Below, piece by piece: positions 32,130 through 44,229 of a DNA stretch of 64,000 bases. Every line of letters starts with the position of its first letter. Position 1 is the stretch's first letter. This DNA comes from Paramacrobiotus metropolitanus. Lineage: Eukaryota; Tardigrada; Eutardigrada; Parachela; Macrobiotidae. Under the pieces are notes generated by a model. That model was not told where the DNA came from. It saw nothing but the letters and a program-made list of their open reading frames with translations, and did not search any database. A program made the position numbers and the translations under genes. The stretch lies in NCBI RefSeq assembly GCF_019649055.1, contig NW_026570268.1:930001-994000 (forward strand), in the 5' to 3' direction.

Positions 32130-34639
32130 TAATTTACTAATGTTTCAATATATAATAAATTAAGTAGATTAATGTTTCTATTATCGAAATAGTTTAAAAT
32201 AAAACTGATCGGTTATTTACTGAATAACGAAAAAAAATTGGTAATGTTTTTCGTTTTCCCAATAATTCAAAGGAAATCAGCTAGTAAAAACTGAATTAAA
32301 ATTCATCGGAGTAATCAAAATAATTTTTAAAGGCTTTTATAATGAAATAATTTGTCTGCGCAAATGTAATTTTAAATTATGTCGCAGTATTTAGTCTAGC
32401 TGCTTTTTATCGTTCGCAGAAAATGCTGTTAGTAAATTACTTCACAAATTTTGTTGATTATAATTTCGTTTATTTTTTCTTTTGCAGGAAATTTTATTTA
32501 GAACATATCAATTTGCATTAAAAGACAAAAGTGTTAATTAACGGATATGAGCGGTCAAATTTAAAACGGCAATTAATCAGGTGCAAGTGTGAACTGCACG
32601 TCAACGCCGCTTGATATCTGATCCGATTTTCCGGGTTCATCAATTTTAATTTGCCATCATTCTCCACGATGCTGTCTTGATGCGATGCGCGCGGACGCGC
32701 CCAGTTTATATGTACATAGAACATGATAAAATTAATTCGATCATGCGGTGAACGGCCTTTCCCTGCGTATTCTGCAGTGCTGCAACAGCAATGACCTTTC
32801 CCAGTTTTATCGCCTAATTTCGCTGCTAATTTTATGGTGTTTATTTTGCCGCACTGGATCAGCGATAAAACCACTTCAGCATATAGACAATTAATTGAAC
32901 ATGTAATGAGAAAATCAAGCACACTGATAAACGCTTATCAGGCTTGTGCCAATATAGAGAAAATTCCGATTTTATTTGCTCAGTATTTAATTTTCAAATT
33001 GAATTACTAAATACCACGAAATTATTAACAATTAATTATTTTCTAACTATACAATAAAATAAATTAAATAACAGAACAAAATCAGAATAAACTAATAAAG
33101 TAAATAATTATAAATAAAAATTTTAAAAATGTTTATATGACAAGCAGCCGTTGTGTCAACACAGAAAATTCCGATTTTATTTGCCGGTTATATTTAAATA
33201 ACACTGAATTTCGCAATTTTAAATAACAGATCCGTGTCTTTTTTCAGCTTAAGTATGCAGTGTTTTCAATGGGTGTTCAGGAGAAAAAAATGGCTGGTGG
33301 GGAATGGTAATGGGCAAAGTGCAGTTTAGACATTAGTGAAGAAGAGGGAAAAAAACGCAGCCTGGTGAGAATAATGCGCATAGTTGAAGCACTTGTGGCA
33401 CGCCAATAAATCACCACGCAAATATGCAGCTCCACACAACAACGGCTGCATGGCGTCTTGTGGCAGGCCATGAATAATCCCTGCTTAACGGCCCGATTCG
33501 CCCGGTTGACCCAACACGCCACGGCCAGGCGCAGTTTTAAATTGGAATAACGTTAACCTATAAAATCCTCGTATTTTATTCAGGAATTTGCTGGAATTTT
33601 CAGAACAGTATTTTAATCTCGTTATTTAAACGTTTATATATGGTTCTGGCCGAGAGTGACCTTTCGGTTTTTTTATATATTCATATATAACAGTTTTTCA
33701 GCAACGATTCAAAACAAATTTCACTATGTCTTTTATATAAAAATACATTAAAAAAATTAATTAAAATTTTGGGGCGGTTTAGTTTGTAGTAAATTATTTC
33801 CGGTAATAATTATTTTCGAGTTTTAAATTTAAAAATAAATATGATTATTTTTGATTTATTATTTTCTTCGGTTTTTTTTTCGGACGGCAGTGAAATGATT
33901 TTTAAATTTTTCAAGAAGAAAAAATTGCCTTTTTTCGTGGATGAGCTTCCGGTTGACACGACGCGGCCAACGCCACTGTGTTGTTGTGAAAAACGCCGGT
34001 CATTTGCGTGTATTACTCACCCGGCGATCCCTGGGTTTTTCTTCAGTTGGGAGTTTATGAATCGCACTTCACCGGCGAAAAACGTGCTTGGCAGCGCTGA
34101 TCGTGGCAGCAGTGAATTTCTTTCCGGATTCAGTTAAAACACGAGTGCCTGACCTTGGCCACCCGGTCGCGACTTTTTTCCCTCGCAACCTTATCAGACC
34201 ACCAACGTAAACCAAAATAAAACACCAACACAATCCGCAACGGTGGTCTATAATGGTTGACCTTTCTCTTTATAAACACTACAAAATTTCCATCAATATT
34301 TTTCTTAAAGAATGTATTCGTAATTCTTGAAATTGTTTATTTAAATTCTATCGAGAATAAAACGGTAATTTAAATGGGAGAAAATAGCGCATAAAAAGGC
34401 CAACAAACTGAAATAAAATGCCAATATAATCCTCAACGCTTGATCCAGCAATTTTTTTTCTTATAAACACAAAAATATTTCATTTATTTTTTAAAAGAAT
34501 GTACTTACAATTTTTGCAATTTTTATTTAAAATTCCATGGAGAAATAAAATGATACTCAATTATAAAAAAAAAGCGTAGAGAAAAGCCAGGAGAAGCGTT
34601 GAGCGTTAGGCTCCGCCCTCTTCTCTGTCTGCGCGCCGC

Positions 34640-35020
34640 GTCGCCGACCAATCAGCGCGCGCGCGCCACTGCCTTGGTCACCGCGCTGCAGCAGCGCTCT
34701 GTTTAAGCGGAGCTGCCGTTAGCCACAACATTCCCCGCATATATATCGGAATTCATCCGCGAACAGATAAAAACCCCGAGCTGATTGTTGAGATTTTTAC
34801 GATATGTTCCAGTTGCTGCACTGTCTATTCTTAGTGACTGTTATCATCCCGTGGAGGTGACCTCGGCGTCTATAAGCACGGCGTTATCATTATCATTGCG
34901 GTGCAATTTGATAAGCGGCGCTGAATTCGCTGCTATCTTGCGCGACGACGCGGAGGTCCCGATAATCGCGCATAATAATAATAATTATTAATATTCCCCG
35001 ATAAGAGATAAGGACACGGC
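34640..35020 (+). promoter_or_regulatory. Likely promoter of the first GATA gene
   Basis: A GC-rich island in AT-rich DNA, with a CCAAT box at 34648 (ACCAATCAGCGCGCGCG) and a TATATAT at 34740. GATA sites sit between these and the start codon at 35053, including a tandem GATAAGAGATAAG near 35000. Spacing fits a TATA-driven start near 34770. Tandem GATA sites suggest autoregulation. Confidence 0.5.
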
Positions 35021-35052
35021 TGTTGTTGAACGGGGGACTGCGGCGCTGCATT

Positions 35053-38000
35053 ATGCTGCGAGTGGACATTCTGCCGGTGAATGTGGCCGCCATGGCCAAC
35101 AGCAACGGCCACAATTACGAGATTGATATGCGCTACTACGACCGTAAGTTGTGCCGATATTTTATTTTGCAATTTAGCAACAACATACTTTTCAGTTCTC
35201 ACTAAGTTGATTTTTTATTGGGATTTTCTATCAGGGAAATTATTGGTACATGTATTATTTTTTAATAATAATCCTCGAGATAGTAAACAATCCCTGTCAT
35301 GCTATTTGGATTAATATCGTTTTTAAAAGAATATTTTACGATTTTTGATAATTATATATACAGTTATTATGTGCGTTAAAAATTTGTAGTAATTGTAAAT
35401 TTGATAATAATGTCTGCCTTTTTAGCGCCTTTATTTGAATAAAATTTTTAGAAGGGTTTTCTGGAAATTCCGATGCTATGATTTTATTTATTGCGACACC
35501 AGATTGTTGTAAAATTTACTAATATTTAAAAATCAGTTGATAAAAATTATATTAAACATTTCTGGATGGCATTTTGTGCTGTTAAGAAATTTGAATTTAC
35601 GAAGGAAATGTCAGTGCGTATACGGTTGATGTATAAATGTTGTGCGAGGGGAAGAATGCAGCTGATTAATGGGATTGTCTTAATGCTCTTCTGTATCCTG
35701 ACTCTGACTTGTGAGCGGAAGAATGTGTCGACGAGGGGCTAATTAATTGGCCCGATGTGATGAAGATGCGATAGGCGATAGGCATGCGGGGTCACCGTGC
35801 GCGCTGAACGGACAAATGCCCGTTGACAAGCCGCTAATTGGCCCGCGCTGCGCTCCGACAAGCAATCAACCAGCTGAGTGTAACCCGACACCCGCTAAAC
35901 ACAACAATCCCCAACACCATCCCTAATCATCAACTGATCGTTAAATCTTAATTATACACACACAGCTGACCACAATTCCTTCGATAATTTATTCCAAGAA
36001 AACATAAAAAAACGCTACGTAATTAAGCATGACCTTTGGCATCACCGGCATCGAATTCTGTAACAAAATAAATTTTTCGAAAATCAAAGTAGAATAATTT
36101 TATTCGAATAAAAACAGGTAAAATGATTAACTAACTCCTTTCGCGTTACCGGCATCTTGAAAAAAAATTTAAAATATTCAATTTAATAGCCAACTAAAAA
36201 TAAATATAATTGCATAAATGTTAATTAAAACCGTTCAAATAAAATAAAAGTAAGTTTTCGCAACACCGGTATCTTTTTTATGAAAACAGATTCAATTTAT
36301 TAGGCCATAGCTGTAAAAATAAAATAAAATTACTAACATTGGACTTTATTTCTAAATATGTACAAAGCGAGCTTCACTCAACAAATCAGATCAAATGAAG
36401 AATTTGTCCCAATTACTAATTACTAACATATACAATGAATTTTTCAAAAATAACATTACCTACAAACACACCGGCTGATTGCCATTAGGAAAGCGGATCA
36501 TATAATAATGATTAAGTAATTCTGAATAAATTCTGTGGAAGATGCGGCATTACGCATTCATTATATATTTGACCACGAGCGCCGCGCTTCCGTTTTCCTG
36601 GCTGGCACGTAACACTGAGCACCGTGGTGGCGCTTATCAGCAAACACACAACTCATCCTCAACGGCGACCGGGTTCGCCGTTTTCCGCGCACTGTGTCAA
36701 CGCTGCTAACCAGCCAACAATGCGGTGCAAAAGTCCATTTTAATAAACACTGATAAGAATTTACTTCCAGCAGCCAATTATTAAATATACGCTGCGTAAT
36801 TATCCAGTGCGTTATTAAGATGATCCGTTGACGAACGGGGGAAATCAGAAATCAGTCGAGCGCTGATTAGCTGCTGATCACCGCATCGCCACTGATTTCT
36901 AATTTTTGTGTAAATTTCGCGACTGTTAACGCTATCCTGCGTGGTGTTAATATTATCCGCTGTCGCTGTGATATTCAAGTGTTTTAGCCCGATTAATCCT
37001 TAACAGATTATTTTCGTGGATAGAGATTAAACGCTTAGCTTAACGCTTAACTAATTCGACAAGGAGCTACTATATATTTTAACACTTCCTGATTATCGGC
37101 AAACCCAAGACTAGTGTTTTCAATTGGTGAGTGAATGCGCTAAGATTATGTTAAGCGAAAAGCCGTAGTGACAATTGTCGGTACAGCTTAGCGCTCGCTG
37201 ACGACAATGGCCATTGGTCAGTGGCGTAATATAGCCGCACTGTCAACGGATATCTGCGTCACTCGCGTGTATGTATGGACGGTCAATATTGCAGTTATGC
37301 CGGTGGCATACAAAGCGGCATTAAATTATTTACGAAGATCTGCTTGCTTCTATCTGTTACTATTATTATAAATATCTTTATTAATTTACCTTTTACTACC
37401 TAGTGTATCATATAAATTAATCATTTTGAGTGTTGCTACCTTGCCACGTATTACGCATTATTTAGCCTGTATAATTTATTAATGTGTTTTAATTGCTGTC
37501 TGAGTTACCTCATTTATTTGCTTATGTAATCAATATTATTAATTTTACTACATAAATTAATAATTATGATAATATAAGAAATTAGTAATTGGGAATTGGG
37601 ATCGCTGTTATAAATGGCCGTTGTCAGCACGATTTCTGGCAGTGACCTTTGCTTGTAAGGTCACGCGTTCGCTCCGCTTGGCCGGCCGCGCGGTGCAACC
37701 GGTTGCAACGCTCTCCGCCGTTTAAACAAATGTTGGCCACGGCGATAAGAAGCGCGTTTAACTGCCAATCAAACAGGCATCCTCCAAGTATTGGCTTAAG
37801 CATTAAAACACACGAAAAAGAGAACTGCTGATTAGCGTCAAAAATTTATATAAGTATATAAAATTTAATTTGAAAAATAATTTGCCGATACAGTACGATC
37901 CAGCAGCCGTTGAACATGGATAGAAAGGTCACCAATTCTCGTAAAGATTTGATTAATTTAAGCGACAGCATTACGTTAACACATTGCTCAGAATAAAAGT

Positions 38001-41000
38001 ATGATGAAAATGTCAACACAGTAGAGAAAATCTGTCGAATACGCTAACGGTGAAAACGCACACCGGAAATGGAATCATTGTACACACAATGACGGGCCGG
38101 CCGTACCTGTTTTCCCCGCAGAATTCGCACAACACGGCCGGCTGACAGAAAAAGTGTGCTGTACGCCGATTTTTTGCTGCGGCCATGTTTGGTTATAATA
38201 CGCAAAGAGAATACCTTGGCGACGCTGTGTGTACACGGTACATTTTGTCAGCCGGTGCTGTACAGTCTGCAGCAGCTGGTCCACCTTTGGTTTGTTTAAA
38301 CAAAATGCGGCGAATATGTGCTGACCATCCGGTGAGAAGAACTGCGTCTTGGCGCGCCAGTTGAACAGCGTTTTTAACACACCAGCATTATTCGCGCCAC
38401 AATACACTTATCGGAATGTCCACACTTTAATCGCGCCTGACCTAACGTTGAGCTGTGGAGCAGACTGTACAGGAGATAATTTATCGTTTTCATAACAGCT
38501 TCTGAATGTGATTGCACGGCGCTCGCACTCACACACCTTAAATTCATCGCCACATACCGGCTTTTTTTCCGGGAGCTTGTTGGTTATTTTTTTCTGATAT
38601 CGCTGGTACGGTTTTGTAAACAAGTATTTAACGGCGTTTTGTACTGTATTTATCAGTTTATCGTCTTACTATCTTTTTTTCTTTCCACTTTTTTATAGAA
38701 ATTTTTTGGTAATGTTACTGCATTTTTAGAATTTCCCTTCTTTTCCTCTCCAGTTTTTCAATTATCTTTTTATTTCCCCTTTTTAAATTTTCTTAATAAC
38801 AGATATTTTTCTTAATAATTTTGCTTTTAGTTTCCCTTACAATTTTTTTGTGATTATCTGAATATTATTTATCACCACTATTATAACCCGTTTTTTATTT
38901 TAATGGTTATTTTTTAGCTCAATATGTTCTCTACAATTTTTTTCTGATTATACTGATGTTTTCTTATTTCAACCGCGCTGTTATGGTTTTCCTTAACGGC
39001 GCAGTTCGCCTGATATTCCGGTTTAATCGATAGAAAGTGAATTTGCGGCATTTTGATTTTATGCGAATTTGTTGCATTCTGATTTTATGTGAATTTTTTG
39101 TATTTTTTAATAGGAATGCGACAAATGGCTGCTCCCTGGAACGGACCAGCCGACCACCTCGACACCGCCCCCACCTCCGCCCCGCACCCCTCCGCCACGC
39201 CCGCGCCCACCTCGGCGGCCGTCAGCCCGGCCTGCTCCTCCTCCGGCGACTCCCCGGGGGCGGCCACCGCCCCCCACCACGCCGCGTCCCCGCACCACCA
39301 CGTCGACTCCCCGCGGGGGGCCGCCAACGAAACCCGCCGCCCCTCCGTCCTCGTCGCCCCCGGCCACGTCCTGGCCCCACCCGGCAACACCCTGGACACC
39401 CCCTCCGCCGGCACCGGGACCCCGGCCCCGCCCAGCATCGCCAGCTACGCCGCCGCCGACACGCAGAACCTGCTGTCGCGGGTGACGGCGGCCGCCGGCC
39501 TGGAGGTCAGCGTCCCGCCGGGATCCCTGTACATCCCGGTGGCGGAGGCCGATATGCAGGACATGTACGCCGCCTACGCCACGCCGGGCTTTTACAGCAG
39601 TAGCAGCGCCACCTACCCGGGGGGATACGCCGGGCAGACGCCGTCCTACAGTGTCCTGCAGACGCCCATGCAGAGCAGCTACGCCAGCCAGACCCTGCCG
39701 CAGTTGACGGGCGCCGTGACGCCGTTGAATCAGCAGCACTACTGGTCGGCCTATCCCGCCGAGCAGTACGGTTCGCGGTACTACCAGACGGCCAGCAACG
39801 CCGGGACCGCCGCGACGTACCAGGGCATGCGGAGCTCCGGGTTGCACGGGTACATGACTACGCCCTCCGCCGGCGAGATCACCTGGGCCAGTACCGGGAC
39901 GACGGCGTTTTCGCCGGATGGCGGACTCAGCGCCTACACGGTCAACGTGCAGAAGGCCGCGCAGCAGCAACAACAGCAGCACGCGCAACAGACCGGACAC
40001 CGCGGACAGCCCGTCGGATATCCCGGTAAAAAAACTTATACTTCAGTTAAATAATGTTCAACTTATATACGGAGACCTTCGCCTGAACATATGTACAAAT
40101 TTATACTCGTGTATGAATACATACAATGTATGTATATGGTGACCTTTGTATATGTGAAACATATATACGCGTACATATCTATAGTATCGATGTGGTATGT
40201 ACATTTATTATACGGTGACCTTTAAATATGATACATATATACGTATATGTACGTATATATATGATACATGTATAATACATATATAGATACCCGTATATAT
40301 GATACATATAGATACATGCAATATCGGAAATGTAGCATGTACATTTATATAGCGGTAAGTATATATGGTGTTCTTTATATATGAAACATATCTAGAGTTT
40401 GTATAGCGGTGTATCCTCGTATATATGGTGACCTTTATCTTAAGTCTGTTTGTATGACGCACAGAGTACGGCGTGGCGGAGGAGCAGTACATGGAGGGGC
40501 GGGAGTGCGTCAACTGCGGCTCGCTGGTACGTGAATACCCGGTATGTATGTAGCGGCCGCCCGCGTGCGTCCCTCGCATCGGCAGTGATCCTGTTTCTAA
40601 CATTGCAGCACACTCCGCTGTGGCGGCGCGATCAGACCGGGCACTACCTGTGCAACGCCTGCGGCCTCTACCGCAAGGTCAACACTGTCAACCGCCCGCT
40701 GAGCAAACCCTCCAAACGGACGGTAAAGAAAGTGTACGTCGCGCGCTGACCACCGGCTAGTTGCATTTGTGGCTATTTAATTTGTAGCAAAATACCTCCC
40801 GCAGGGCGGACTTGATTTGCTCCAACTGCGCCACGCACACCACGACCCTGTGGCGAAGGAACAACGACGGCCATCCCGTGTGTAACGCCTGCGGCCTCTA
40901 CTTCAAACTCCACGGCGTACGTATATAATAAATGTATCATTTTTTACCTGTTTAAAAAATTTTCTTTGCATATTTTGACTGCATTTTATGTGAAATAACT

Positions 41001-41622
41001 TGGCATAATTTTACAGGTGGCCCGTCCAACGCAGATGCGCAAGGACGCCATCCAGACGCGCAAACGCAAGCCGCGTTGCGCCAGCGGCGGCAGCAGTAAG
41101 AAGGCCGCCACCGAGAGCAACCGCGTCGACAAAATCACTCTCGATATCGGTCAGTATTTTATCAGTTTTTCCAAGCTTTGTTGACTGCGTCCCTACCTAT
41201 TACAAACATCCGCCCGTCGCTACTACCGATTGAATGATTTAGTGAAATCTTCGGACTGCTATTTTAAACCGGCCTTTCTTGCAGGCGACCCCAGCAGCAA
41301 GCCGATCAGCGCCCTCCCGTACGGCGGTCTGCCCAACGTCGTCCCGACATCATCGCACCACTCTGTGATCACGCCCACCGGTTCGGCGCCCTCTCTGTCG
41401 CAGGCGCCCCCGCCCTACGCTGGCGGCGACCAGCAGGCGCCCGCCGAGGACAAACCCGAGCTCCTGCCGCACCCGGAGGACGCCGGCCACCTCCCGCCGC
41501 ACCTCCGCCCCGCCCCCCGCGACAGTCCCCGCCCCCTGATGCCGGTCTTCGCCCCGGCGCCGCCGCCGCACCCCAGCGCCACCGCTCCGGAGCTGACCGC
41601 CCGTCTAACGGCGTCGCAGTAA
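35053..41622 (+). CDS. GATA-A: two-finger GATA4/5/6-type transcription factor
   Basis: Seven exons: 35053-35143, 39114-40025, 40465-40526, 40609-40722, 40788-40916, 41017-41149 and 41285-41622, 592 residues. All phases agree. The first exon ([18 protein letters not shown]) joins over a 4-kb intron in phase 1. The second exon encodes a Pro/Ala/Ser/His then Tyr/Gln/Ser-rich activation region and a short poly-Gln. The N-finger is [16 protein letters not shown] ... [10 protein letters not shown]; the C-finger is [16 protein letters not shown] ... [12 protein letters not shown]. The basic tail is [20 protein letters not shown]. The introns within and after the fingers are at GATA-family positions. 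It should bind WGATAR sites and control endoderm, heart or blood-type fates as its relatives do. The acceptor at 40787 is chosen over the nearer GCAG at 40804 because only it keeps frame from the N-finger linker. Confidence 0.9.
40040..40445. repeat. TATA-rich degenerate repeats carrying TGACCTTT in a GATA-A intron
   Basis: Repeated ATATATGGTGACCTTTATAT-type blocks separated by gatacatatatacgtatatg-type runs. Exact TGACCTTT occurs at 40140, 40216 and 40429, and a variant GGTGTTCTTT near 40368. The whole intron between exons 2 and 3 is made of this. Confidence 0.7.
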
Positions 41623-44229
41623 ATTGTGTCCCACGGCAAACCGCCCGCGACCGGTTGCCACGTTGCCTTTTGGTTTAATATTATTATTACCAATTTAATC
41701 GAATATTAAGTGAAATGTGTTATTGTTCGATCCCGGCACTTTATCGTACACGTATAAAACATTGTTTGTTAATTATTTTTATTTTGCCGGTTGCGTTGTT
41801 TTTGTTGGTGTACGCGTTATGTTGTGCGGTTGCCGGTCGGTTTAATTGTACAAATTATTCACCAAATTGCCAACGTTTTTCTACAGTGTTGTTTGTGACT
41901 GTACATTTTTTTGTGCTCAATACTCGGTTTGTCGTGATTCATGCCGACTGGCTAATAATACATACTGAGTCAACGCATTGTATATATTTGCCGCATTATG
42001 TATTCTTAGAAAACGGAATTAAGAACGGTACACCAGTCATGTAACAGTCCGTTCGAAGGTTTTCTATAACACCTACACAACTACGTAACTTCTCATAAAT
42101 AATAGAATCAAAAACAACGATCACTGCCCACTGATATTCGTGATCGCCGGTGTTTCGTCAATAATCAAACTGTTTGAAAAATAGAATTAGAAAAATACCT
42201 GCCAAGTACGAGTACGTACGGCAATTACACTATAAATAAAATTTTATTCGAAGTATACGGATGAAAAAATGCCGGTCATATGGTATTGACCATTCATTGG
42301 TTTGTGTTTATTCGGTGAAATAAATACCATAATTATTAAACTATTCAATATAAATGCCGGTTAACTGCAAATTACCTGTTAAATAAGTCAAAAAATAAAG
42401 CAACGAAGATTATATAAAAGACAATTTTTTCGCAAAGAAAATAAATAAATCAAAATTGCATAAAAATAAAAAAAAGATATATAAGCAAATTAGAAAGATA
42501 AGTGATGCAAAAAAAAATAAATCTGAAAAGAATTAAAGTAAATCAGAGAAACGAAGCGATTTTTATTTTTGCATCTGTTTCGTATCGCTGAAGGATTAAA
42601 CGCCGGTCAGAAAACACTCGAGCGGTGCGCATAATGCAGCCAGGTGAATTTAATTTCCGGTTGCAGCTCATTGCCGACAGCTGCAGTATACGGATATAAG
42701 ACACGCGTGACGTCAGCGGGCGGAGCCAGCAATCTTCCTTACATTTCGATTTAAGCTGTGGAAAATCAGCGAGCAGATAAGAGCGGCGCTAGGAAAAAAG
42801 GTTGGTCGGCTACTGATCAATCATGCAGTGCTTCTACATACGAAGAGTATTAACGCAGTTGCCGAGAGCGAGCGAAATCGATGCAGCAGCCAGCAGCTCG
42901 TTATAGCACGCATGAACGCACCGCGCTTCCATCAACTGCAAATCATACACAGCCGATATCGGCGCTGGTACACTCGTTAAGCTGGCTGTTGCGGATGACG
43001 CATAGCGACAGGCAGTTCGAATCCATATCAAGCCACAGCGACAGCCGCAATGATAAGGCAGAATGGCTGCTATCGCCAATCGAGCTGCCGATGCAACGAA
43101 CAGCATGGCAACGGCAGACTACGCTGCTCTGTGTACACGTTCTACAGCCGCTATTAATCAGACCGTCCGATCGTAAATGAGGTCTCCTCCGAGCACACTC
43201 ACGCAGACAACTATAGTGCAGTAGCAGCTTTTTCTTTCTCTCCACTGGTGTGCCGAATCTCCAATCAATTGATTTATTTATTATTCAATCGGAAAAATGA
43301 CTCGACAGCAGCCGTTTATCGATCTTTGCCGTGCACGTAACCACCCATGTGCGACACCATACAGCACCGTCTTTATCTGCTTAGCACCGCATGCACACGA
43401 TTAACGGCTCCGAGGAGAACTAGACACCGACCCGGCTCTAATCATTGACCAATCAGAAGCCGACTTCAGTTAACACCGCTGTTTTGATACTAAATCCAAT
43501 AAAACGTTCGTTCTAAAATTCCGTTCCAGAACACGATATTAATTTTTAATTAACCAGAGCTTATAACTATTTTAAGCAAATTATTCTCCACTAGAATAGA
43601 ATTTTACGTAATGTAGGGAGTGGGCACATTCATTTGTGGAAATGACTGTAGCTACAAGGAGTAATTTAAGCGCAGAGTACAATTACAATATTTCAAAAAT
43701 CATGATCTTTATTAAGAAATGCACCGCTGTTTTATTTTTGTATTTTGTTAAAGTAATTCTGTCGTGGATTGCAAAAACATTGTCATTGGTATAAATTCAG
43801 TAGAGGTGACTGCCACCGCGTGTTGTTATTCTTTTGCACGGCTGTCACTATCGCATACCGCCCGTAGACGGCGATACCGTACTCGCAGATATTTACCACT
43901 AGACAGCCGCAAAATTCTACCATTGGCCGACGATTAGCTGGAGGCGTGGCTTGGGTATAACCCGTCGGTCTACGGCGCGCGTTTACCCGGTTGATCAGTG
44001 GTTTATCTCGATAAACTCAACGCGCAGATAGGCGAGGAAATGATAGTGCTGTGCATGTGTTGTGCTGGTCTTACCTCCATTGGCGGAGAACCAGGACGGC
44101 TGTGTTCAACGCAGCGCCCCTGATCGAGCGAATACTCCTTTCTACCTTGTGATATCTGGCAAATTCTCACTTTTATCATTACTCTTATCACACTCACTCA
44201 ACATTACCGTGTCATACGGTTAAGCGACG
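41623..44229. other. Intergenic between the two GATA genes
   Basis: No exon supported. GATA-type sites recur (GCAGATAAGAG near 42773, GTTTATCTCGATAAAC near 43999, CTCTTATCACAC near 44184), and a full TGACGTCA lies at 42708. The last 400 bases before 44230 are the probable promoter of GATA-B. Confidence 0.45.

Larger units (their letters stand above)
29816..35052. other. Gene-free 5.2 kb upstream of the first GATA gene
   Basis: No coding exon found on either strand; ORFs are short and AT-type. The stretch is notable for exact TGACCTTT/AAAGGTCA octamers at 30350, 30812, 32792, 33657 and 34258, a cAMP-response-type TGACGTCA at 30285 and several GATAAG sites. These look like regulatory DNA of the downstream GATA gene. 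Confidence 0.5.
30350..40436. promoter_or_regulatory. Cluster of TGACCTTT (AAAGGTCA) sites around GATA-A
   Basis: Exact octamers occur at 30350, 30812, 32792, 33657, 34258, 36030, 37643, 37924, 40140, 40216 and 40429, all non-coding. A near copy TAAGGTCA is at 37656. AAAGGTCA is the monomer site of NR4A-type nuclear receptors and is close to FTZ-F1 and ERR sites. Equal base frequencies would predict about 0.3 copies in this length. Confidence 0.55.

Noticed and set aside
39107-40000. 297-codon open frame on the minus strand opposite GATA-A exon 2
   Set aside because: It is the shadow of a GC-rich coding exon; composition is Gly/Arg/Val-rich with no motif, and the plus-strand frame continues across splice junctions into GATA fingers.
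40805-40916. GATA-A C-finger exon starting at the GCAG acceptor at 40804
   Set aside because: The phase would not match the preceding exon; the TTTGTAG acceptor at 40787 does and restores the typical SRR linker.
42708-42715. CRE (TGACGTCA) sites as a meaningful cluster
   Set aside because: Three copies in 64 kb (30285, 42708, 62147) is close to chance; only the one near Elongin A is listed for its position.
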